Below, piece after piece: positions 14,236-26,443 of a DNA stretch of 64,000 bases; position 1 is the first letter of the stretch, and every line of letters starts with the position of its first letter. Location: positions 1 through 64,000 of the forward strand of contig CAXHUQ010001451.1 in the NCBI GenBank assembly GCA_964020085.1. The letters run 5' to 3'. Both the position numbers and the translations under genes were made by a program. This stretch comes from Micromussa lordhowensis. Its lineage: Eukaryota; Cnidaria; Anthozoa; Scleractinia; Lobophylliidae. Below the pieces are notes generated by a model, which did no database searches, had not been told where the DNA came from, and was given only the letters and a program-made list of their open reading frames with translations.

Positions 14236-14424
14236 TCTCCTTGGCAAATTTGTCATAACTCGGCTCTGCGGGCACTTATGGAGGCGCAGTTTGCAGCAAA
14301 ATGTTCCTCTATGATTGCACTTCAAGTGCATACTAATTAGGAGATGATGCGATTTGCGCCAGGGTGTTTTTGAAGCCCGTATAGTCGGCCTACTTTTTGA
14401 GCATTTTCCGTCTTTCTCGGTTAG
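14236..14424. repeat. Rearranged monomer, 189 bp, with 15-nt non-satellite filler
   Basis: The unit is normal to 14,409 except for one T lost from the six-T run. The last 44 nt of the monomer are then replaced by a 15-nt stretch at 14,410-14,424 (GTCTTTCTCGGTTAG) that occurs nowhere else in the array. The next unit starts immediately after it. Net change is -30 bp. A deletion with short untemplated or distantly templated filler is typical of end-joining repair; a sequencing or assembly error is the alternative. Confidence 0.85.
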
Positions 14425-14560
14425 TCTCCTTGGCAAATTTGTCATAACTCGGCTCTGCGGGCACTTATGGAGGCGCAGTTTGCAGCAAAATGTTCCTCTA
14501 TGATTGCACTTCAAGTGCATACTAATTAGGAGATGATGCGATTTGCGCCAGGGTGTTTTT

Positions 14561-14620
14561 GAAGCCCGTATAGTCGGCCTACTTTTTTGAGAAGCCCGTA
14601 TAGTCGGCCTACTTTTTTGA
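14561..14620. repeat. 30-bp internal tandem duplication in the next monomer
   Basis: The segment at 14,561-14,590 (GAAGCCCGTA to ACTTTTTTGA) is repeated exactly at 14,591-14,620, making this unit (14,425-14,673) 249 bp long. The +30 exactly offsets the -30 in the preceding unit, so the 219-bp register resumes at 14,674. The two copies meet at GA/GA, which is short microhomology. Confidence 0.9.
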
Positions 14621-15549
14621 GCATTTTCCCTTGGTCCCCCCTTGGCAAAATCTCAGAAAATGGCCGATTTAGGTCTCCTTGGCAAATTTGTCATAACTCG
14701 GCTCTGCGGGCACTTATGGAGGCGCAGTTTGCAGCAAAATGTTCCTCTATGATTGCACTTCAAGTGCATACTAATTAGGAGATGATGCGATTTGCGCCAG
14801 GGTGTTTTTGAAGCCCGTATAGTCGGCCTACTTTTTTGAGCATTTTCCCTTGGTCCCCCCTTGGCAAAATCTCAGAAAATGGCCGATTTAGGTCTCCTTG
14901 GCAAATTTGTCATAACTCGGCTCTGCGGGCACTTATGGAGGCGCAGTTTGCAGCAAAATGTTCCTCTATGATTGCACTTCAAGTGCATACTAATTAGGAG
15001 ATGATGCGATTTGCGCCAGGGTGTTTTTGAAGCCCGTATAGTCGGCCTACTTTTTTGAGCATTTTCCCTTGGTCCCCCCTTGGCAAAATCTCAGAAAATG
15101 GCCGATTTAGGTCTCCTTGGCAAATTTGTCATAACTCGGCTCTGCGGGCACTTATGGAGGCGCAGTTTGCAGCAAAATGTTCCTCTATGATTGCACTTCA
15201 AGTGCATACTAATTAGGAGATGATGCGATTTGCGCCAGGGTGTTTTTGAAGCCCGTATAGTCGGCCTACTTTTTTGAGCATTTTCCCTTGGTCCCCCCTT
15301 GGCAAAATCTCAGAAAATGGCCGATTTAGGTCTCCTTGGCAAATTTGTCATAACTCGGCTCTGCGGGCACTTATGGAGGCGCAGTTTGCAGCAAAATGTT
15401 CCTCTATGATTGCACTTCAAGTGCATACTAATTAGGAGATGATGCGATTTGCGCCAGGGTGTTTTTGAAGCCCGTATAGTCGGCCTACTTTTTTGAGCAT
15501 TTTCCCTTGGTCCCCCCTTGGCAAAATCTCAGAAAATGGCCGATTTAGG

Positions 15550-15766
15550 TCTCCTTGGCAAATTTGTCATAACTCGGCTCTGCGGACTTATGGAGGCGCA
15601 GTTTGCAGCAAAATGTTCCTCTATGATTGCACTTCAAGTGCATACTAATTAGGAGATGATGCGATTTGCGCCAGGGTGTTTTTGAAGCCCGTATAGTCGG
15701 CCTACTTTTTTGAGCATTTTCCCTTGGTCCCCCCTTGGCAAAATCTCAGAAAATGGCCGATTTAGG
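15550..15766. repeat. 217-bp monomer with 2-bp deletion
   Basis: GCGGGCACTTATGG reads GCGGACTTATGG near 15,583-15,594, losing two bases (GC). This is the first uncompensated shift in the array's register. It sits outside the homopolymer runs that account for most other indels. Confidence 0.85.
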
Positions 15767-18700
15767 TCTCCTTGGCAAATTTGTCATAACTCGGCTCTGC
15801 GGGCACTTATGGAGGCGCAGTTTGCAGCAAAATGTTCCTCTATGATTGCACTTCAAGTGCATACTAATTAGGAGATGATGCGATTTGCGCCAGGGTGTTT
15901 TTGAAGCCCGTATAGTCGGCCTACTTTTTTGAGCATTTTCCCTTGGTCCCCCCTTGGCAAAATCTCAGAAAATGGCCGATTTAGGTCTCCTTGGCAAATT
16001 TGTCATAACTCGGCTCTGCGGGCACTTATGGAGGCGCAGTTTGCAGCAAAATGTTCCTCTATGATTGCACTTCAAGTGCATACTAATTAGGAGATGATGC
16101 GATTTGCGCCAGGGTGTTTTTGAAGCCCGTATAGTCGGCCTACTTTTTTGAGCATTTTCCCTTGGTCCCCCCTTGGCAAAATCTCAGAAAATGGCCGATT
16201 TAGGTCTCCTTGGCAAATTTGTCATAACTCGGCTCTGCGGGCACTTATGGAGGCGCAGTTTGCAGCAAAATGTTCCTCTATGATTGCACTTCAAGTGCAT
16301 ACTAATTAGGAGATGATGCGATTTGCGCCAGGGTGTTTTTGAAGCCCGTATAGTCGGCCTACTTTTTTGAGCATTTTCCCTTGGTCCCCCCTTGGCAAAA
16401 TCTCAGAAAATGGCCGATTTAGGTCTCCTTGGCAAATTTGTCATAACTCGGCTCTGCGGGCACTTATGGAGGCGCAGTTTGCAGCAAAATGTTCCTCTAT
16501 GATTGCACTTCAAGTGCATACTAATTAGGAGATGATGCGATTTGCGCCAGGGTGTTTTTGAAGCCCGTATAGTCGGCCTACTTTTTTGAGCATTTTCCCT
16601 TGGTCCCCCCTTGGCAAAATCTCAGAAAATGGCCGATTTAGGTCTCCTTGGCAAATTTGTCATAACTCGGCTCTGCGGGCACTTATGGAGGCGCAGTTTG
16701 CAGCAAAATGTTCCTCTATGATTGCACTTCAAGTGCATACTAATTAGGAGATGATGCGATTTGCGCCAGGGTGTTTTTGAAGCCCGTATAGTCGGCCTAC
16801 TTTTTTGAGCATTTTCCCTTGGTCCCCCCTTGGCAAAATCTCAGAAAATGGCCGATTTAGGTCTCCTTGGCAAATTTGTCATAACTCGGCTCTGCGGGCA
16901 CTTATGGAGGCGCAGTTTGCAGCAAAATGTTCCTCTATGATTGCACTTCAAGTGCATACTAATTAGGAGATGATGCGATTTGCGCCAGGGTGTTTTTGAA
17001 GCCCGTATAGTCGGCCTACTTTTTTGAGCATTTTCCCTTGGTCCCCCCTTGGCAAAATCTCAGAAAATGGCCGATTTAGGTCTCCTTGGCAAATTTGTCA
17101 TAACTCGGCTCTGCGGGCACTTATGGAGGCGCAGTTTGCAGCAAAATGTTCCTCTATGATTGCACTTCAAGTGCATACTAATTAGGAGATGATGCGATTT
17201 GCGCCAGGGTGTTTTTGAAGCCCGTATAGTCGGCCTACTTTTTTGAGCATTTTCCCTTGGTCCCCCCTTGGCAAAATCTCAGAAAATGGCCGATTTAGGT
17301 CTCCTTGGCAAATTTGTCATAACTCGGCTCTGCGGGCACTTATGGAGGCGCAGTTTGCAGCAAAATGTTCCTCTATGATTGCACTTCAAGTGCATACTAA
17401 TTAGGAGATGATGCGATTTGCGCCAGGGTGTTTTTGAAGCCCGTATAGTCGGCCTACTTTTTTGAGCATTTTCCCTTGGTCCCCCCTTGGCAAAATCTCA
17501 GAAAATGGCCGATTTAGGTCTCCTTGGCAAATTTGTCATAACTCGGCTCTGCGGGCACTTATGGAGGCGCAGTTTGCAGCAAAATGTTCCTCTATGATTG
17601 CACTTCAAGTGCATACTAATTAGGAGATGATGCGATTTGCGCCAGGGTGTTTTTGAAGCCCGTATAGTCGGCCTACTTTTTTGAGCATTTTCCCTTGGTC
17701 CCCCCTTGGCAAAATCTCAGAAAATGGCCGATTTAGGTCTCCTTGGCAAATTTGTCATAACTCGGCTCTGCGGGCACTTATGGAGGCGCAGTTTGCAGCA
17801 AAATGTTCCTCTATGATTGCACTTCAAGTGCATACTAATTAGGAGATGATGCGATTTGCGCCAGGGTGTTTTTGAAGCCCGTATAGTCGGCCTACTTTTT
17901 TGAGCATTTTCCCTTGGTCCCCCCTTGGCAAAATCTCAGAAAATGGCCGATTTAGGTCTCCTTGGCAAATTTGTCATAACTCGGCTCTGCGGGCACTTAT
18001 GGAGGCGCAGTTTGCAGCAAAATGTTCCTCTATGATTGCACTTCAAGTGCATACTAATTAGGAGATGATGCGATTTGCGCCAGGGTGTTTTTGAAGCCCG
18101 TATAGTCGGCCTACTTTTTTGAGCATTTTCCCTTGGTCCCCCCTTGGCAAAATCTCAGAAAATGGCCGATTTAGGTCTCCTTGGCAAATTTGTCATAACT
18201 CGGCTCTGCGGGCACTTATGGAGGCGCAGTTTGCAGCAAAATGTTCCTCTATGATTGCACTTCAAGTGCATACTAATTAGGAGATGATGCGATTTGCGCC
18301 AGGGTGTTTTTGAAGCCCGTATAGTCGGCCTACTTTTTTGAGCATTTTCCCTTGGTCCCCCCTTGGCAAAATCTCAGAAAATGGCCGATTTAGGTCTCCT
18401 TGGCAAATTTGTCATAACTCGGCTCTGCGGGCACTTATGGAGGCGCAGTTTGCAGCAAAATGTTCCTCTATGATTGCACTTCAAGTGCATACTAATTAGG
18501 AGATGATGCGATTTGCGCCAGGGTGTTTTTGAAGCCCGTATAGTCGGCCTACTTTTTTGAGCATTTTCCCTTGGTCCCCCCTTGGCAAAATCTCAGAAAA
18601 TGGCCGATTTAGGTCTCCTTGGCAAATTTGTCATAACTCGGCTCTGCGGGCACTTATGGAGGCGCAGTTTGCAGCAAAATGTTCCTCTATGATTGCACTT

Positions 18701-21700
18701 CAAGTGCATACTAATTAGGAGATGATGCGATTTGCGCCAGGGTGTTTTTGAAGCCCGTATAGTCGGCCTACTTTTTTGAGCATTTTCCCTTGGTCCCCCC
18801 TTGGCAAAATCTCAGAAAATGGCCGATTTAGGTCTCCTTGGCAAATTTGTCATAACTCGGCTCTGCGGGCACTTATGGAGGCGCAGTTTGCAGCAAAATG
18901 TTCCTCTATGATTGCACTTCAAGTGCATACTAATTAGGAGATGATGCGATTTGCGCCAGGGTGTTTTTGAAGCCCGTATAGTCGGCCTACTTTTTTGAGC
19001 ATTTTCCCTTGGTCCCCCCTTGGCAAAATCTCAGAAAATGGCCGATTTAGGTCTCCTTGGCAAATTTGTCATAACTCGGCTCTGCGGGCACTTATGGAGG
19101 CGCAGTTTGCAGCAAAATGTTCCTCTATGATTGCACTTCAAGTGCATACTAATTAGGAGATGATGCGATTTGCGCCAGGGTGTTTTTGAAGCCCGTATAG
19201 TCGGCCTACTTTTTTGAGCATTTTCCCTTGGTCCCCCCTTGGCAAAATCTCAGAAAATGGCCGATTTAGGTCTCCTTGGCAAATTTGTCATAACTCGGCT
19301 CTGCGGGCACTTATGGAGGCGCAGTTTGCAGCAAAATGTTCCTCTATGATTGCACTTCAAGTGCATACTAATTAGGAGATGATGCGATTTGCGCCAGGGT
19401 GTTTTTGAAGCCCGTATAGTCGGCCTACTTTTTTGAGCATTTTCCCTTGGTCCCCCCTTGGCAAAATCTCAGAAAATGGCCGATTTAGGTCTCCTTGGCA
19501 AATTTGTCATAACTCGGCTCTGCGGGCACTTATGGAGGCGCAGTTTGCAGCAAAATGTTCCTCTATGATTGCACTTCAAGTGCATACTAATTAGGAGATG
19601 ATGCGATTTGCGCCAGGGTGTTTTTGAAGCCCGTATAGTCGGCCTACTTTTTTGAGCATTTTCCCTTGGTCCCCCCTTGGCAAAATCTCAGAAAATGGCC
19701 GATTTAGGTCTCCTTGGCAAATTTGTCATAACTCGGCTCTGCGGGCACTTATGGAGGCGCAGTTTGCAGCAAAATGTTCCTCTATGATTGCACTTCAAGT
19801 GCATACTAATTAGGAGATGATGCGATTTGCGCCAGGGTGTTTTTGAAGCCCGTATAGTCGGCCTACTTTTTTGAGCATTTTCCCTTGGTCCCCCCTTGGC
19901 AAAATCTCAGAAAATGGCCGATTTAGGTCTCCTTGGCAAATTTGTCATAACTCGGCTCTGCGGGCACTTATGGAGGCGCAGTTTGCAGCAAAATGTTCCT
20001 CTATGATTGCACTTCAAGTGCATACTAATTAGGAGATGATGCGATTTGCGCCAGGGTGTTTTTGAAGCCCGTATAGTCGGCCTACTTTTTTGAGCATTTT
20101 CCCTTGGTCCCCCCTTGGCAAAATCTCAGAAAATGGCCGATTTAGGTCTCCTTGGCAAATTTGTCATAACTCGGCTCTGCGGGCACTTATGGAGGCGCAG
20201 TTTGCAGCAAAATGTTCCTCTATGATTGCACTTCAAGTGCATACTAATTAGGAGATGATGCGATTTGCGCCAGGGTGTTTTTGAAGCCCGTATAGTCGGC
20301 CTACTTTTTTGAGCATTTTCCCTTGGTCCCCCCTTGGCAAAATCTCAGAAAATGGCCGATTTAGGTCTCCTTGGCAAATTTGTCATAACTCGGCTCTGCG
20401 GGCACTTATGGAGGCGCAGTTTGCAGCAAAATGTTCCTCTATGATTGCACTTCAAGTGCATACTAATTAGGAGATGATGCGATTTGCGCCAGGGTGTTTT
20501 TGAAGCCCGTATAGTCGGCCTACTTTTTTGAGCATTTTCCCTTGGTCCCCCCTTGGCAAAATCTCAGAAAATGGCCGATTTAGGTCTCCTTGGCAAATTT
20601 GTCATAACTCGGCTCTGCGGGCACTTATGGAGGCGCAGTTTGCAGCAAAATGTTCCTCTATGATTGCACTTCAAGTGCATACTAATTAGGAGATGATGCG
20701 ATTTGCGCCAGGGTGTTTTTGAAGCCCGTATAGTCGGCCTACTTTTTTGAGCATTTTCCCTTGGTCCCCCCTTGGCAAAATCTCAGAAAATGGCCGATTT
20801 AGGTCTCCTTGGCAAATTTGTCATAACTCGGCTCTGCGGGCACTTATGGAGGCGCAGTTTGCAGCAAAATGTTCCTCTATGATTGCACTTCAAGTGCATA
20901 CTAATTAGGAGATGATGCGATTTGCGCCAGGGTGTTTTTGAAGCCCGTATAGTCGGCCTACTTTTTTGAGCATTTTCCCTTGGTCCCCCCTTGGCAAAAT
21001 CTCAGAAAATGGCCGATTTAGGTCTCCTTGGCAAATTTGTCATAACTCGGCTCTGCGGGCACTTATGGAGGCGCAGTTTGCAGCAAAATGTTCCTCTATG
21101 ATTGCACTTCAAGTGCATACTAATTAGGAGATGATGCGATTTGCGCCAGGGTGTTTTTGAAGCCCGTATAGTCGGCCTACTTTTTTGAGCATTTTCCCTT
21201 GGTCCCCCCTTGGCAAAATCTCAGAAAATGGCCGATTTAGGTCTCCTTGGCAAATTTGTCATAACTCGGCTCTGCGGGCACTTATGGAGGCGCAGTTTGC
21301 AGCAAAATGTTCCTCTATGATTGCACTTCAAGTGCATACTAATTAGGAGATGATGCGATTTGCGCCAGGGTGTTTTTGAAGCCCGTATAGTCGGCCTACT
21401 TTTTTGAGCATTTTCCCTTGGTCCCCCCTTGGCAAAATCTCAGAAAATGGCCGATTTAGGTCTCCTTGGCAAATTTGTCATAACTCGGCTCTGCGGGCAC
21501 TTATGGAGGCGCAGTTTGCAGCAAAATGTTCCTCTATGATTGCACTTCAAGTGCATACTAATTAGGAGATGATGCGATTTGCGCCAGGGTGTTTTTGAAG
21601 CCCGTATAGTCGGCCTACTTTTTTGAGCATTTTCCCTTGGTCCCCCCTTGGCAAAATCTCAGAAAATGGCCGATTTAGGTCTCCTTGGCAAATTTGTCAT

Positions 21701-23599
21701 AACTCGGCTCTGCGGGCACTTATGGAGGCGCAGTTTGCAGCAAAATGTTCCTCTATGATTGCACTTCAAGTGCATACTAATTAGGAGATGATGCGATTTG
21801 CGCCAGGGTGTTTTTGAAGCCCGTATAGTCGGCCTACTTTTTTGAGCATTTTCCCTTGGTCCCCCCTTGGCAAAATCTCAGAAAATGGCCGATTTAGGTC
21901 TCCTTGGCAAATTTGTCATAACTCGGCTCTGCGGGCACTTATGGAGGCGCAGTTTGCAGCAAAATGTTCCTCTATGATTGCACTTCAAGTGCATACTAAT
22001 TAGGAGATGATGCGATTTGCGCCAGGGTGTTTTTGAAGCCCGTATAGTCGGCCTACTTTTTTGAGCATTTTCCCTTGGTCCCCCCTTGGCAAAATCTCAG
22101 AAAATGGCCGATTTAGGTCTCCTTGGCAAATTTGTCATAACTCGGCTCTGCGGGCACTTATGGAGGCGCAGTTTGCAGCAAAATGTTCCTCTATGATTGC
22201 ACTTCAAGTGCATACTAATTAGGAGATGATGCGATTTGCGCCAGGGTGTTTTTGAAGCCCGTATAGTCGGCCTACTTTTTTGAGCATTTTCCCTTGGTCC
22301 CCCCTTGGCAAAATCTCAGAAAATGGCCGATTTAGGTCTCCTTGGCAAATTTGTCATAACTCGGCTCTGCGGGCACTTATGGAGGCGCAGTTTGCAGCAA
22401 AATGTTCCTCTATGATTGCACTTCAAGTGCATACTAATTAGGAGATGATGCGATTTGCGCCAGGGTGTTTTTGAAGCCCGTATAGTCGGCCTACTTTTTT
22501 GAGCATTTTCCCTTGGTCCCCCCTTGGCAAAATCTCAGAAAATGGCCGATTTAGGTCTCCTTGGCAAATTTGTCATAACTCGGCTCTGCGGGCACTTATG
22601 GAGGCGCAGTTTGCAGCAAAATGTTCCTCTATGATTGCACTTCAAGTGCATACTAATTAGGAGATGATGCGATTTGCGCCAGGGTGTTTTTGAAGCCCGT
22701 ATAGTCGGCCTACTTTTTTGAGCATTTTCCCTTGGTCCCCCCTTGGCAAAATCTCAGAAAATGGCCGATTTAGGTCTCCTTGGCAAATTTGTCATAACTC
22801 GGCTCTGCGGGCACTTATGGAGGCGCAGTTTGCAGCAAAATGTTCCTCTATGATTGCACTTCAAGTGCATACTAATTAGGAGATGATGCGATTTGCGCCA
22901 GGGTGTTTTTGAAGCCCGTATAGTCGGCCTACTTTTTTGAGCATTTTCCCTTGGTCCCCCCTTGGCAAAATCTCAGAAAATGGCCGATTTAGGTCTCCTT
23001 GGCAAATTTGTCATAACTCGGCTCTGCGGGCACTTATGGAGGCGCAGTTTGCAGCAAAATGTTCCTCTATGATTGCACTTCAAGTGCATACTAATTAGGA
23101 GATGATGCGATTTGCGCCAGGGTGTTTTTGAAGCCCGTATAGTCGGCCTACTTTTTTGAGCATTTTCCCTTGGTCCCCCCTTGGCAAAATCTCAGAAAAT
23201 GGCCGATTTAGGTCTCCTTGGCAAATTTGTCATAACTCGGCTCTGCGGGCACTTATGGAGGCGCAGTTTGCAGCAAAATGTTCCTCTATGATTGCACTTC
23301 AAGTGCATACTAATTAGGAGATGATGCGATTTGCGCCAGGGTGTTTTTGAAGCCCGTATAGTCGGCCTACTTTTTTGAGCATTTTCCCTTGGTCCCCCCT
23401 TGGCAAAATCTCAGAAAATGGCCGATTTAGGTCTCCTTGGCAAATTTGTCATAACTCGGCTCTGCGGGCACTTATGGAGGCGCAGTTTGCAGCAAAATGT
23501 TCCTCTATGATTGCACTTCAAGTGCATACTAATTAGGAGATGATGCGATTTGCGCCAGGGTGTTTTTGAAGCCCGTATAGTCGGCCTACTTTTTTGAGC

Positions 23600-23620
23600 A
23601 TTTTTCCCTTGGTCCCCCTT
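23600..23620. repeat. Paired +1 T / -1 C homopolymer change
   Basis: In one unit the four-T run of GCATTTTCCC gains a T, and the six-C run nearby loses a C, leaving length unchanged. Both are homopolymer changes within about 20 bp. They may be real or may be consensus error. Confidence 0.6.
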
Positions 23621-26443
23621 GGCAAAATCTCAGAAAATGGCCGATTTAGGTCTCCTTGGCAAATTTGTCATAACTCGGCTCTGCGGGCACTTATGGAGGC
23701 GCAGTTTGCAGCAAAATGTTCCTCTATGATTGCACTTCAAGTGCATACTAATTAGGAGATGATGCGATTTGCGCCAGGGTGTTTTTGAAGCCCGTATAGT
23801 CGGCCTACTTTTTTGAGCATTTTCCCTTGGTCCCCCCTTGGCAAAATCTCAGAAAATGGCCGATTTAGGTCTCCTTGGCAAATTTGTCATAACTCGGCTC
23901 TGCGGGCACTTATGGAGGCGCAGTTTGCAGCAAAATGTTCCTCTATGATTGCACTTCAAGTGCATACTAATTAGGAGATGATGCGATTTGCGCCAGGGTG
24001 TTTTTGAAGCCCGTATAGTCGGCCTACTTTTTTGAGCATTTTCCCTTGGTCCCCCCTTGGCAAAATCTCAGAAAATGGCCGATTTAGGTCTCCTTGGCAA
24101 ATTTGTCATAACTCGGCTCTGCGGGCACTTATGGAGGCGCAGTTTGCAGCAAAATGTTCCTCTATGATTGCACTTCAAGTGCATACTAATTAGGAGATGA
24201 TGCGATTTGCGCCAGGGTGTTTTTGAAGCCCGTATAGTCGGCCTACTTTTTTGAGCATTTTCCCCTGGTCCCCCCTTGGCAAAATCTCAGAAAATGGCCG
24301 ATTTAGGTCTCCTTGGCAAATTTGTCATAACTCGGCTCTGCGGGCACTTATGGAGGCGCAGTTTGCAGCAAAATGTTCCTCTATGATTGCACTTCAAGTG
24401 CATACTAATTAGGAGATGATGCGATTTGCGCCAGGGTGTTTTTGAAGCCCGTATAGTCGGCCTACTTTTTTGAGCATTTTCCCCTGGTCCCCCCTTGGCA
24501 AAATCTCAGAAAATGGCCGATTTAGGTCTCCTTGGCAAATTTGTCATAACTCGGCTCTGCGGGCACTTATGGAGGCGCAGTTTGCAGCAAAATGTTCCTC
24601 TATGATTGCACTTCAAGTGCATACTAATTAGGAGATGATGCGATTTGCGCCAGGGTGTTTTTGAAGCCCGTATAGTCGGCCTACTTTTTTGAGCATTTTC
24701 CCTTGGTCCCCCCTTGGCAAAATCTCAGAAAATGGCCAATTTAGGTCTCCTTGGCAAATTTGTCATAACTCGGCTCTGCGGGCACTTATGGAGGCGCAGT
24801 TTGCAGCAAAATGTTCCTCTATGATTGCACTTCAAGTGCATACTAATTAGGAGATGATGCGATTTGCGCCAGGGTGTTTTTGAAGCCCGTATAGTCGGCC
24901 TACTTTTTTGAGCATTTTCCCTTGGTCCCCCCTTGGCAAAATCTCAGAAAATGGCCGATTTAGGTCTCCTTGGCAAATTTGTCATAACTCGGCTCTGCGG
25001 GCACTTATGGAGGCGCAGTTTGCAGCAAAATGTTCCTCTATGATTGCACTTCAAGTGCATACTAATTAGGAGATGATGCGATTTTCGCCAGGGTGTTTTT
25101 GAAGCCCGTATAGTCGGCCTACTTTTTTGAGCATTTTCCCTTGGTCCCCCCTTGGCAAAATCTCAGAAAATGGCCGATTTAGGTCTCCTTGGCAAATTTG
25201 TCATAACTCGGCTCTGCGGGCACTTATGGAGGCGCAGTTTGCAGCAAAATGTTCCTCTATGATTGCACTTCAAGTGCATACTAATTAGGAGATGATGCGA
25301 TTTGCGCCAGGGTGTTTTTGAAGCCCGTATAGTCGGCCTACTTTTTTGAGCATTTTCCCTTGGTCCCCCCTTGGCAAAATCTCAGAAAATGGCCGATTTA
25401 GGTCTCCTTGGCAAATTTGTCATAACTCGGCTCTGCGGGCACTTATGGAGGCGCAGTTTGCAGCAAAATGTTCCTCTATGATTGCACTTCAAGTGCATAC
25501 TAATTAGGAGATGATGCGATTTGCGCCAGGGTGTTTTTGAAGCCCGTATAGTCGGCCTACTTTTTTGAGCATTTTCCCTTGGTCCCCCCTTGGCAAAATC
25601 TCAGAAAATGGCCGATTTAGGTCTCCTTGGCAAATTTGTCATAACTCGGCTCTGCGGGCACTTATGGAGGCGCAGTTTGCAGCAAAATGTTCCTCTATGA
25701 TTGCACTTCAAGTGCATACTAATTAGGAGATGATGCGATTTGCGCCAGGGTGTTTTTGAAGCCCGTATAGTCGGCCTACTTTTTTGAGCATTTTCCCTTG
25801 GTCCCCCCTTGGCAAAATCTCAGAAAATGGCCGATTTAGGTCTCCTTGGCAAATTTGTCATAACTCGGCTCTGCGGGCACTTATGGAGGCGCAGTTTGCA
25901 GCAAAATGTTCCTCTATGATTGCACTTCAAGTGCATACTAATTAGGAGATGATGCGATTTGCGCCAGGGTGTTTTTGAAGCCCGTATAGTCGGCCTACTT
26001 TTTTGAGCATTTTCCCTTGGTCCCCCCTTGGCAAAATCTCAGAAAATGGCCGATTTAGGTCTCCTTGGCAAATTTGTCATAACTCGGCTCTGCGGGCACT
26101 TATGGAGGCGCAGTTTGCAGCAAAATGTTCCTCTATGATTGCACTTCAAGTGCATACTAATTAGGAGATGATGCGATTTGCGCCAGGGTGTTTTTGAAGC
26201 CCGTATAGTCGGCCTACTTTTTTGAGCATTTTCCCTTGGTCCCCCCTTGGCAAAATCTCAGAAAATGGCCGATTTAGGTCTCCTTGGCAAATTTGTCATA
26301 ACTCGGCTCTGCGGGCACTTATGGAGGCGCAGTTTGCAGCAAAATGTTCCTCTATGATTGCACTTCAAGTGCATACTAATTAGGAGATGATGCGATTTGC
26401 GCCAGGGTGTTTTTGAAGCCCGTATAGTCGGCCTACTTTTTTG

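Noticed and set aside
14410..14424. The 15-nt filler as a second adapter remnant
   Set aside because: It does not match any adapter or primer I know; repair filler fits as well, so I do not call it artificial.
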